The notes beneath the pieces are model-generated. The model did not search any database. It was not told where the DNA came from and saw only the letters and a list, made by a program, of their open reading frames with translations. From NCBI GenBank assembly GCA_022393335.1, contig JAJEKB010000981.1:49887-113886 (forward strand): 64,000 nucleotides of DNA, in the 5' to 3' direction. A program made the position numbers and the translations under genes. This document shows positions 12,886-23,922 of this stretch, in pieces. Position 1 is the stretch's first letter; every line of letters begins with the position of its first letter. This DNA is from Macrotrachela quadricornifera (lineage: Eukaryota; Rotifera; Eurotatoria; Philodinida; Philodinidae).

Positions 12886-14061
12886 TATTCTTTTAAAAGT
12901 GCTATATGTGATACCGATGTGTGTGTGTGTGTGTGTGTTTTTATATTTTTTCTTTTGTTTTTATAAAAAAAAAAATTCAGAATGATAAAAGTTATTAATA
13001 AAAAAAAGGATCGAGTTTATCGGATTATTTTTATTTCATATAATGAAATGTTTTCTGCTTTAATGATTAAATTCATTCCATGCGGATATTGTTTATTCTC
13101 TTTTATAAAGGATAAAGATCTTAAGAGAAAAAATTGTGCGTGTTTTTTGCCAGATGTAGAATCATTTATTATTCAAATGAAATATTATATATTAGATAGA
13201 TAAGCTTTAGCATCTCTGGTTGTTTATTAAGAAAATACATATTAGATTTCTAAGAGACATATATAAAAAAAAAACTCTTAATTACTTTTAATAATGATAC
13301 TAATGAAGTATTTTCTTTTATTATAATTATTTTTAATCTTATTTTTTATTTATAACTACAAAGAATAATCGGATTAATACATTATTGTCTATAATTAAAT
13401 CACTAATAAAACAATCATACAATTCTTTAATATAGTATGCAACAAATCAAATCAAATTTTATTTGATATTTGTATAAATACTTAGATTTTATATTTCACT
13501 AAAAAGAACATGGACTTTTTTTTTCAAGGACATCTTTTGATAAAGGTATTTATGTGCAGATATTTTTCATGATTAATACTTAAGTATATGTCTGTAATTT
13601 TTTTTTAACTAACTATAGGATAATTTATATAAAAATATGAATGGAATTGATTGTACGCCAAGGTAAAATTTGGAAGATAGTTACTTTTACTTTCTTTTTT
13701 AATAGAATATTTTCTACTATTTGCACTGAAAATTTGATGTTATTCTATAAAATATGTTAAGGAATACAAAAGAAAAAAAATAATTCTAAATAAATAATGA
13801 ATGAATATTTTTTTATATTAAAATTTCATTCTTACAGATTCTTAGTGTTAATTAAAGAAAAAAGTTCAAGGATATAAATACTCATTATTCGATGTATTTC
13901 ATCAAATATTTATATAAGCTAGAAGCAAAAAAAAATGGTTAATACTTTCATCCATGTTATATGATGAACAAATGAAAAAATAGACCATTAGATAAATTAA
14001 AAGAATAAAAAAAAAAAAAGAAAAGAATCAGTGAAATATATTTTTTTTATAATAATAAAAT
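12886..14061. other. Intergenic stretch between WIPI and the APP1-type phosphatase
   Basis: This is the shared 3' region of two convergent genes. It begins with a TG microsatellite (about 12918-12938) in the likely WIPI 3' UTR. The rest is A/T-rich with homopolymer runs. A 73-codon frame at 12982 has the composition of the surrounding non-coding DNA and no domain. I see no supported gene. Confidence 0.5.
12918..12938. repeat. TG dinucleotide microsatellite
   Basis: About ten GT units in the probable 3' UTR of the WIPI gene. Confidence 0.9.
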
Positions 14062-15198
14062 TTAGGTAAAAATATCTTTTGGTAAATCATTACCGGTTTC
14101 AAATGTTGACCATTTTGTTCGAGGTATATTTCGAAATAAATTTTCAAGTTTTATTTGTCCATCATTATCATAATTATATTTTCGAATAAATATTCGTGCA
14201 ATTCGATCAGGATATTGACTATAAATACTTGCATAAATATCTGGATCTTTTTGAAATATATCTCCAATTAAAACAAATAAACGTTGACGTGTATTTTGTA
14301 AAAACATATGTAATGTTTCAGTTTTTTTCTTTATATAATTTGATGACATAAAAAATGCGATGAAATTTGTATCAAGCCATGTAAAATGACGCATGTGTGC
14401 AGAACCTGATGGAAATTGTTCACGATCGAGAAATTCTTTTAAAAATGGATATAATTGATCAGGTGATGCTGTTAAATAAGCAAATGTTGCATTATAAGTT
14501 TTTTCCCAATATCGATAGATATTTGCCATACCAGGTACAGGTTTAAATTCTCCACTAAATGTATTAATTAATGTTTGCATAGATGATGTTACTTCTGTTA
14601 TTTTAATTGTATCATCAATATCACTTATAAATGTAATACCATTATCATCACATAAATAAATTTCACTAATTGCTTGAAGATTTTTATTTGGTACTGAAAT
14701 TTGAAAAAGTACTTTACCACCATTACCACCTGGTTGACGAAATTTTTCAATTTCTTTATCAGTTACAATAAAAGTATTTTTTATACGACCATCATTATCA
14801 GTTTGAGTACACATTTCACGATTAAGTCCATCAATACATAAATCTTTTCGTTTTTTACCTTCAGCAGTAAACATTTTTATACGATTTCGATCTAAATCTT
14901 TTTGAACAATAATTTCTAATGTTTTTTCCATTATTAATGCTTGAATAGGATTTTCTTCATAGTACCATCCTTGATTATATAAAATCCAATCAGATGAAAA
15001 TGAATTAGATGTTGATGAATGATCACGAAATCCAACAGATGGTACAAGAAAAAGTCCTCTTTTTTCAAATAAAAATCCATTTATGGATATTATAATAGTA
15101 ACAAAAATCAAAAGAATAGCAAATATGTCTTTCATCACTGATGATGAATACGAAATGAATTGATCATTTATGTCACTATATATTTTACTTATCATCAA
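14062..15198 (-). CDS. APP1-family phosphatidate phosphatase-like protein
   Basis: This single-exon gene has 378 codons from the first ATG. The C-terminal half matches the APP1 catalytic (App1_cat/DUF2183) domain, a HAD-like fold. It has the nucleophile motif D-x-D-x-T as ISDIDDTIKIT near 14590-14620, then PVPGMANIYRYWE, the conserved YLTASPDQLYPFL and the acidic motif LIGDIFQKDPDIY. Yeast APP1 dephosphorylates phosphatidic acid and diacylglycerol pyrophosphate at endocytic sites; the substrate here is unknown. The N terminus has a strong hydrophobic stretch (DIFAILLIFVTIIISINGFLF). If translation starts at the second Met (15135) this becomes a classical signal peptide or anchor, so a secretory or ER location is likely. 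Fungal APP1 is cytosolic, so this architecture differs. No intron is visible. APP1-domain proteins are best known from fungi and bacteria, which makes horizontal origin possible but unproven. Confidence 0.82.
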   Translation of the reverse strand: MMISKIYSDINDQFISYSSSVMKDIFAILLIFVTIIISINGFLFEKRGLFLVPSVGFRDHSSTSNSFSSDWILYNQGWYYEENPIQALIMEKTLEIIVQKDLDRNRIKMFTAEGKKRKDLCIDGLNREMCTQTDNDGRIKNTFIVTDKEIEKFRQPGGNGGKVLFQISVPNKNLQAISEIYLCDDNGITFISDIDDTIKITEVTSSMQTLINTFSGEFKPVPGMANIYRYWEKTYNATFAYLTASPDQLYPFLKEFLDREQFPSGSAHMRHFTWLDTNFIAFFMSSNYIKKKTETLHMFLQNTRQRLFVLIGDIFQKDPDIYASIYSQYPDRIARIFIRKYNYDNDGQIKLENLFRNIPRTKWSTFETGNDLPKDIFT

Positions 15199-17621
15199 AG
15201 ATATTTGTTAATCTTTGAGAGTTCTTTTTTTTTTTAACTATCAATAGAATGAATAATTATAACGGTATTATATGTTTTGAAAAGTAAGAAAGAAAATCAA
15301 ATATTTACTTGCATACATAAGTTCTATTATTTCGTCTATAGTACATATTATTTTATATGATATTGATTACTGAGGAAATAATCGTAAAGTTTGAATATAT
15401 AATCAAATGAATGTTCATTAGAGAGATTTATAATAAAATATTGAAAAAAAAATATATGTATGGTCATCAAGACCTTAGAATTTTATCAAATAATTGATAA
15501 ATATAAGTTTATATAAACATCTGCTATAGCATCTTTTGATTTCATTAATGGAGATTATTTATCGCCATATGATGATTGTCTGTTTTGATTTTCTTAGTAT
15601 ATCTGAAATATAATTATAGATTGAAATATTTTCCGTTTGCAATTGTCATCAACTAAGAGCTCTTATCTTGTCAGTCAATAATTTTTTTTTATTATTGACA
15701 ATATTGTCAGCAGCATAATATTGTTGAAGAATGATAGAATAAGTTATTCACAATCTTAATCATTTTGACAGATTCAACATAAATATTTATATATCTTTAG
15801 AAATTCTATTTCAATAGACTATTTTTTTTATTAATATTATCGATTTATTCATTATTAACTGATTTAAATCCAATAATCTATGTTGTTATTATTTTTTCTA
15901 ATCTTATCAAAAAAAATTAGTAAAATTCTAATTATATTTATGCATGACCTCAGGGAAATAAAACATATATTCATTCATTAGATCATATTAACGGAAATCG
16001 TGTGCTTCAGGAAATGCAGTTTGGATAAAGAGTCACTCGACTTACTGAGTATCTATAATAGATGAAGTAGGATGTCTCCTTTGGCTTTTAACTATTGAAT
16101 TTTATTGCATATATGTCACTTATTATGTCGTCTCTTCCGTATCTAACGCATTAGATTTGACATAAGTCGTTCTAAATCCTCTTCTTCTACATCATCATAT
16201 TTATATGATATGGTTTTTCCTTTGTTATTGCTCATTCTATAGTCAACGACTGGAAGCAATTAGTAATGGATCAATACTATTATCTAGACTATTGGTATGG
16301 ATGAATAGAAATGTTCGACCGATATATAATATTGCGATATTTAAAGAATAAAAATCAATCAAAAGAACAACAATTAAATTATACATATATGCTTTGTTTA
16401 ATCGTCGAATATATCTAAAGAATATTATAAATATTCAATTATTGAAATGTTAACAGTAACATTTATGCTAGTATAATAACATGAGTCTTGTCACCTTTGA
16501 TTGCATATAAATAGGCGAAATAAAGTAATAACGATTATTATCACACCCATTGGAAACATATTGAAAACGTATTAAACCATGTTGAAGATATAAAAATAAG
16601 GATTGTTTTTTTTGCAAACTATTTTATAATCTGTTAATCAAACATCACAAAAATTGAATTTTAACTTAGTTTTAAAATATATAGAGAATTATATACACTT
16701 CTTTTAATTTTGTTTTTTTTTACTTGACATTTTTTTTTTATTTCAAATTATGCTACATATAAGACAGCTACCAACCAACATTTTACGATGTCAGAAAAAG
16801 AGAAAAAGAAAAAGAGAAAAAGAAACTTTATTCATTTATTCTCTCGTTTTTTTTTGTGAGCGCTCGTTCTGCACCACCGCTACTACGATGCTTTGCTCGC
16901 TCAGCCGAAGTATGCCTTTGCTAGTATAACTCTTGAGTGTTTTTCTCGCTAACGAATAGTAAAAAAAAAAGAAGAAGAAGAATGCTTTGGACGTCGATAC
17001 AACACATTACATAAAGGCATATGACTGTTATATGACCACATAGAGTATAAAATATATAGTTATATACTAATACTCGAACAAAGAAAAGAGTGAAACAAGC
17101 ATACTCTTTCTTACGTTTTTTTTGTTACTCTTTGCTCATCGGCAAATACACGTATCATCTCACGATTAATCGATTCGTAAATATAAGCTTTAGTATTTTT
17201 TTTTATCTTGTTTGAATGTTTCATTTTGTCAACTGTACTGTAATGAAAATGTCATGCATTGTTTAGATCAAGCACATAGATATTTAATTATAAGCGTAGG
17301 AAAAAAAAGAATAGATGAGTACCATTTTTTGTTTTGATGTTTATTATTGTTACTAGGACCACCTACTGATGTGAATCGAATGTTTGAGAGAATAGTATAG
17401 CTATGCATACGAAAAATTAATTTTCATTTTTCTATCATTTTTTTTCTTTCTTGCATCCATTAACGTACAAAGAAGAGTATTTAAAAAAAAAATTTATATA
17501 TATATATATATACACACACCGATAGCAAATTACTGCTGCCGTTATTATTACTGCGCCCCATTTCTCCTGCTGTTGCTGTATGATGACAGCCAGAAGAGTA
17601 CACTTTTTTCTCTCCTTCTCT

Positions 17622-17643
17622 TTCTTCTTCTTCTTCTTCTTCT
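17622..17643. repeat. CTT trinucleotide microsatellite
   Basis: About seven TTC units in a longer pyrimidine-rich block upstream of the Na/Ca exchanger gene. Confidence 0.85.
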
Positions 17644-19118
17644 CCTTTTTCTTATTCCTCTGATTCTTCTCTTTGTAACTTCATCGTAGGTTTGCGGTAC
17701 TGCATGTCTTTATGGCGTGTATATAGCAAATAGTCGAGAGAAAGGCAAAGAAAATGAGAGAATCTCATAGCACATGTGCTGTTCGTCATTGCCGGGGTGT
17801 CTGTGCTGTTGAGAAAGAGAAGAGAAACGAGAGAAAGCTATTTTGGCATATATGCTCGTTTCATCTATAATTCATGCTTGATTATTCACTTCTCGCGCGC
17901 ACACAGCATCCAACAGTACTGCTGTTCGGTGACTGAATAGCGCTATTGTGATTGCTTGTGCACTGTAGCATATTAATCTATCCAATGAATCTATCGTCCT
18001 TGTTCCTGTTCACAGGTTTGCGATTAGTTTTCAATATGAGCCGAAAAGTTTCCCTATATCCTGGTCCTTTTTTTCCTATAGAAGTCTGTTCACACTAGTA
18101 GTAATAGTAGTATTATAATCAATCACATTTTGATCGTTTATATTAATTTATATATTCATATCAGAATATAAAATCATGACAATCATTATATTTAAAGGCA
18201 TCCATATTTTGTAGTTCTCGTCACTTTTGAATATTTATGGGAGCAATATACAAGAAAAGCAGATGGTAAAGAATATGAAAAAATTCTGTTGACTAAAAAA
18301 AGGTAGTTTGTTCTAAGCTCGTTGATGTAATGATTTTAAATCAAAAAAAAAATAAGCATTTATGTGCGTATATAGTTTTTATAATTAATCGATTACTACT
18401 TTTAAGTAAAAATATTGAACATTAATAATGAATTTTTAATATGAAAAAAAGTTTTTTTTCTTATATAGTATCAATAAATTATGCGTCAGCTAGTAAACTC
18501 TTATATGTACGAGCCTTTTTCAATCACCGTGACTAATACTATAAAATTTTGTTTAATGAGTCTTCCGTTTGCCGGTGAATCTCGCTTCCTGATCAAGCTT
18601 TCGCAGTAACGAGAAACAGAGACGAATAAAACGGGAAGAACACTCATATATATATATATATATAGGTAAAGGCACACGTATATAAAAAAAAAGATGCCTT
18701 GTTTGTTGTTGTCGACAATGATAAGGGGGCAAAAGTGTGAAATGTAACATTTACGTCACCGAAACTCGATTCTATATCTTACTTAAACTGGCAGGTTGTC
18801 TCTTTAAATTACTATGCGCTGGTTTATATGATTGCATCGTTTTTAATTTATTTCTACTCTAATTACCCTAAAAAAAATGAGCAGAACGAGAAATATGATA
18901 TAAAAGAACACCAAATATAGAGAAAAAAAACTTGTTAATGGCTAATAGTGTCTGAACACGAAAGCTATTCTAGATGGAAGAAGTTTAGTTTCCAATGTAA
19001 CATTTTTTTTCTTACACTAATCACCTCCGATTTGAAGAGAAAGAGAGAAAGAACAAAAAAGCCTAATATTATTATTCTCGTTTTTTTCTTTGGAGTGTGT
19101 ACACAGATTTTGACAGAA

Positions 19119-19170
19119 TAGAAGAAGACGAAGAAGAAGAGAGAGAGAGTGAGAGAGAGACAGAAAAAAA
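19119..19170. repeat. GAA/GA-rich repeat block before the Na/Ca exchanger start
   Basis: Imperfect GAAGAC/GAA units pass into GAGAGAGAG about 110 bp before the ATG. Probably within the 5' UTR or core promoter. Confidence 0.8.
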
Positions 19171-19276
19171 GCAACCTGACGACCTTGGTGTGGTTTTAGT
19201 ATGTCCTCTCTGCATAACTGACATGTGAACATTACACGCAAGTGAATTTACATGCATATATAAACATTTCTACAAG

Positions 19277-22200
19277 ATGTCGACCGAACTCACAAATTTT
19301 ACTGCTGTTAGCTGTGAAAAATTCAAATGCTCCGCTCGTGGTCTTTTATTACCATTCGGTAAATCTTATGTTTTTATTTATTTTAAAATTGTAACTCTTT
19401 TTTTGTTTTTTATAATTAATAGGTATTGAATCATGTATGTCAATACCGTTACGAGCAACACTATATTTTATTTTTTTACTTTATCTTTTTCTTGGTATTG
19501 CTATTATTGCCGATATATTTATGTCGTCTATTGAGACTATAACATCAAGACGACGAAAAATCCGTTATCCTGATCCAGGAGATAAAGACAAATTTTTGAC
19601 TGTTGAAGTTCGATTATGGAATGATACAGTTGCAAATTTAACATTAATGGCACTTGGTTCAAGTTCACCTGAAATTCTTTTATCAATTATTGAAATAGTT
19701 GGTAATCGTTTTGAAGCTGGAGAACTTGGTCCTGGAACTAGTAAGAAATAAAATATGTTTACATTTAATATAAAGAATAACAATTGAAAATTTCAATTAA
19801 TCAAATTAGACTTATATCTGACTTTTTTCTCAATATAATGTCAAAAAAATATTTATATTTTTTATATTGATTAACAGATGATAAGGTCATGATATTCTAA
19901 TTTATTCTTTGTACATCTCATCAAGGGTTATATTTTTTTGAGGAAACTATTTATATTATTTGGACAAAAATATCCTGCAAAAATAAAGAATAGTATTATT
20001 AATTTAACCGTAATGTATTTTTTTAGTTGTTGGTTCAGCTGCTTATAATCTATTAATGATTTGTGCTTTATGTATTTCGGCTATAAAGGCTCCTGAAGCA
20101 CGAAGAATAAAAATGTACAATGTTTTTATGGTAATCTAGTTTTGAAAATATTCATAATAATTAGAATACAATTGAATATTAAAACAGATTACATCCTTCT
20201 TTGGGTTTTTTGCCTATATATGGATGTTCATTGTCTTATCGATTATATCAAAAGATGTTGTTGATCTTTGGGAAGCTGTCATTACATTTCTCATGTTTCC
20301 ATTAGTTGTCATTTTAGCTTTTCTGGTAAATGAACGTTTATATAAAAACAAACGACTATATGATCTGTATATTTTATTAGGCTGAGAAAAATTTCTTTGC
20401 TTCAAAGAAAATTGACATGGAAGAAGAGGAACAAACACTTATATTAAGTGAGTCGCAATTTTTCCCTTTTTTTTTTCTTCTGTCAATATTTTTGGAAGAC
20501 TGATTGTCTTCGTGATATATCTTATATATTTCTTTGTTCTTTAGCACCACCAGAACGTGATGAAACTGGTAGTCCACTTGGTTTTCGTAAAGATGAACTT
20601 CTTCAATTTTTACGTGTATGTTTAAATTAATTTTTAGAATACTTGATTATGAATTTATTTGTTTTATTATAGGATCTTGGACAAACAACAAATTTATCAT
20701 TAGAAGATAAAGCACAATTATTTGCAGCTAAATTAAGTGAAAGTATGCATCGATCACGTATGCAATATCGAATTCAAGGTGCTCGAATGCTTACCGGTGG
20801 CAAATCTTTATTTCTTAATTTACCTGACAAACTTCAAGAGGTTTGTAAAAATTTAATGAAAACAAAGATCTGTTGTTGTTCTTTTTTTTCAATTTGATTG
20901 AGTAAGATAATTTTCTATTATATATAAATATCCAAACAGATTTATACTGGAGTAAATAAACGTGATCCAACAGATGGTCATCGATTATCAGTAGGAACAA
21001 GAACAGGTGAAGAAGACGATTATATTGATGATAATGAACATAAAGCATTGATTGAATTTTCTACAACAACATATGCTGTACTTGAACGTGAACAACGAGT
21101 TGTTCTTAAGGTCAAACGAAGGGGTCCGACTGATGTCGATGTTCGATTCAGGTGTTTATTTATCGCTCGTTCGTTTAGCCATTCGTGCATGCATATGCTA
21201 TGATATACAACGTGATGCTGCATAACAAATTATATATATAGCAAAATACATATATGTAGATTCTTCTAGCATACTAATCTTTTGCACACACACTCTCTCT
21301 TTGTATATATATACATATATATAAATTAATCTATTTTGATCATTTTCTATATATGAGTATGAAATAGAAAACTACCCTGGTTCGTTTAGATTTACGAACG
21401 AGCTATCAAACCACAGTCATTGGATGGGAGCTTTGCGGCTGACCATCCATTTGGCGGTCGAAAGGGAACATTATCAAAGATAGAAGTTAATGATGATCCA
21501 CAGATGGCTGTACTTGAGTTTGCTTCATCCAGTTATGCTGTACTTGAACGTGAACAGCGTGTAACTGTCGAAGTCGTCAGATACGGTTCTATTAATTCTG
21601 TTATCCATTTTCGGTAGGTCCCCAATATAGTCCACTCACGTTTCATTATTTTTTTTCTTGTCTGGTGTGTGTGTTGTTTTTACTAATTAGAAAAATTTTT
21701 GTTCCCCTATTTCACTGAATGTTTTCCAATACCCAGCTAATCTATCTATTTTTTTTGTTATACGTTAAAGTCAATTTCAGTATTTCTTTTAATAAGATCA
21801 ATAACGGGAAAAGTTTGCATGATATGCTTATATAGATTGCTTTTAAAATATGCCTTATCTTGCTTTATATTTGCCTGCTATAAGCTCTTCTTTTGCACGC
21901 TTTTTATTATAAAATATCAATGATTTCATATCTAGTACATATTGAATATTTTGTTAAAAAATTTTCTAAAATAATTTATCTTAAGACTTGATACAATTGA
22001 TGGTACAGCAACAGCTGGTGAAGATTATGTTAAATTATCTGAAGAATTTAAAATGGAACGTGGTCAACAAGAAAAAAGAATAACTATTCATGTTATTGAT
22101 GATAATCAATGGGAACCAGATGAAACTTTTTTTGTTAAATTATCATTACCTGAAGGTGAAGAAACTCGTGCAAAATTAGGTTCAAAAACAATTGCACTTG

Positions 22201-23922
22201 TAACAATTATAAATGATGATGGTAAACAATATAAAAGATTTTACAAAAAAAAAGATATAAAAATTAAATTTATCTTTGATTTATAGAACCGGGCGTTATT
22301 GAATTTGAAGAACCAATTGCATTAGTTAAAGAAAGTGTTGGTAAAGTAGAACTCAAACTAGTACGTGTCAATGGTGCTGATGGACGTGTCAGCGTTCACT
22401 ATAAAACAGAAGATATTAATGCTGTTGCAACAAAAGATTATGAAGGTAAGTAATCGATATTATATATGAAAATGATTGTTTGATATTTGATTGAAAAATT
22501 AAAGATACTTTTAATTAAATACAATACTTATATATATAATACATTGATTTGTATATAATTATATACAACAGTTTATTTTATTTCTTTTAAATGTAATAGA
22601 TTTGAGAAATATTCATATTGTTTGATATTAATAGATTGATTTTTTACGAATAGAAAATGTTTTTAGACAGTATATTTTTACAGACAATTTTATTTTTCTA
22701 GCTGCTCAAAGTGAAATTGTATTTGAACATGGTGAAATATCAAAAATAATTGCAATACCAATTATCAATGATCTTGAAGCAGAAAAAGATGAAAATTTTG
22801 CTGTTGTATTATATGAACCAACTGGTGGTGCACAATTAGGCAAACATACAAGAACTGTTGTTACAATTATTAATGATGATGGTAATTTATTTTCAGGATA
22901 AAAATTAAAAAAAAAAGAAATTGTCATTCTTTCTTGTTCTATTTAGATTATAAGACTATGGCAAATAAATTGGCATCACTTGTTCGAGTTGATATGGATA
23001 AATTAAGTGTAACAAAAACATCATGGGGTCAACAATTTCAAGATGCTATGAATGTAAATGGAGGTGATTTAGAAACAGCTAAATTTGGTCATTATGTTGG
23101 TCATGCACTTGCATTTTTTTGGAAGGTAATGCTTTCACAAATATAATACTTATTACGTTTTTTCTCTTTTTTTAAATAGGTGCTTTTTGCCTTTGTACCA
23201 CCAACGGCAATAGCCGGTGGTTGGTTAACATTTTTTGTTTCACTTTTATTTATTGCTATTCTAACAGCTGTTGTTGGTGATGTAGCTGCTATATTTGGTT
23301 GTTTAGTAGGATTAAAAGATAGTATTACAGCTATATCATTTGTTGCACTTGGTACATCATTACCAGATACATTTGCATCAATGATTGCTGCTAAAAATTC
23401 TAAAACAGCTGATGATGCTATTGGAAATGTAACTGGGTCAAATAGTGTCAATGTATTTCTTGGTTTGGGACTACCATGGCTTGTTGCTGCTATATATTGG
23501 GAGTCAAAGGTAAGATTAATTTCAATATTTAGATATATTGATTAAAAAAATGAAAAGTTTTATTCTCTTGAGAAATAAATAAAAATTAATTTCCTGATTT
23601 ATTAATTTGTTTTTTTAATTATTTTAGAATCTTCCATTTACAGTTAAAGCAGGCGATCTATCATTTAGTGTATTAGTTTTTTCTATTTGTTGTGTGCTTG
23701 GTATGAGCGTACTTATTGCACGTCGATATTTGAGTGTATTTGGCAAAGCAGAACTTGGTAAGAAATTTTTACTTATTTATTTATTTATCTTATATTGAAT
23801 TATTTCAAGGTGGTCCTGCGATACCTAAATATTTATGTTCAGTCTTTTTTGTCCTTCTTTGGATTGGATATCTTACATTATCTGGTCTTCAAGCTTATGG
23901 ACATATAAAATGGCAGAGTTAA
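19277..23922 (+). CDS. Na+/Ca2+ exchanger, SLC8/NCX family, with a duplicated CBD1 exon
   Basis: This plasma-membrane antiporter exchanges three Na+ for one Ca2+. Two alpha repeats are present: [18 protein letters not shown] (near 19635-19690) and [16 protein letters not shown] (near 23340-23385), the latter followed by [16 protein letters not shown]. They line the transport pore. The large cytosolic loop contains the MLTGG linker and two Calx-beta calcium-binding domains. CBD1 ends in [14 protein letters not shown]...TIINDD; CBD2 starts PGVIEFEEP and ends TIINDD. The last helices end at HIKWQS. The first half of CBD1 exists as two alternative exons: A at 20940-21151 and B at 21390-21613. Both start with Ile-Tyr in phase 0, both contain AVLEREQR and both end in phase 2 before the common exon at 21986. 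Including both would shift the frame into an early TAG, so only one can be used. The ATG at 19277 gives an N terminus of 28 residues before the first intron. The whole protein is about 850 residues. Confidence 0.95.
20940..21151 (+). other. NCX alternative exon A (first half of CBD1)
   Basis: This exon is 212 nt, bounded by CAAACAG and a GTGTTT donor. It encodes an acidic linker ([13 protein letters not shown]) and then [19 protein letters not shown], and ends in ...VDVRF plus two bases of an Arg codon. It is paired with exon B at 21390-21613, which has the same phases and the same core. Confidence 0.8.
21390..21613 (+). other. NCX alternative exon B (first half of CBD1)
   Basis: This exon is 224 nt, bounded by TCGTTTAG and a GTAGGT donor. 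It begins with the same Ile-Tyr codons as exon A and has a longer, more basic linker ([16 protein letters not shown]). It shares a run of about 26 nearly identical bases encoding YAVLEREQR with exon A and ends ...SVIHF plus two bases of Arg. If spliced after exon A, the frame shifts and meets TAG within about 30 codons. Confidence 0.8.

Larger units (their letters stand above)
15199..19276. other. 4-kb gene-free region upstream of the Na/Ca exchanger
   Basis: No supported coding region is seen on either strand. The first 1.6 kb is plain AT-rich DNA. From about 16780 to 18060 the composition shifts: G+C rises locally and short repeats accumulate, such as GAAAAA-type runs at 16795, CTT repeats near 17622-17643 and TA/CA repeats near 17495-17520. 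Just before the ATG there are GA repeats (about 19119-19170). The change in texture and the position before a large channel-type gene suggest a promoter with untranslated exons for the exchanger. No TATA box or exon can be fixed by eye. Confidence 0.4.

Noticed and set aside
12982..13203. 73-codon frame after the WIPI gene.
   Set aside because: Composition is like the flanking 3' DNA, no domain, and it lies in the expected 3' UTR/intergenic space.
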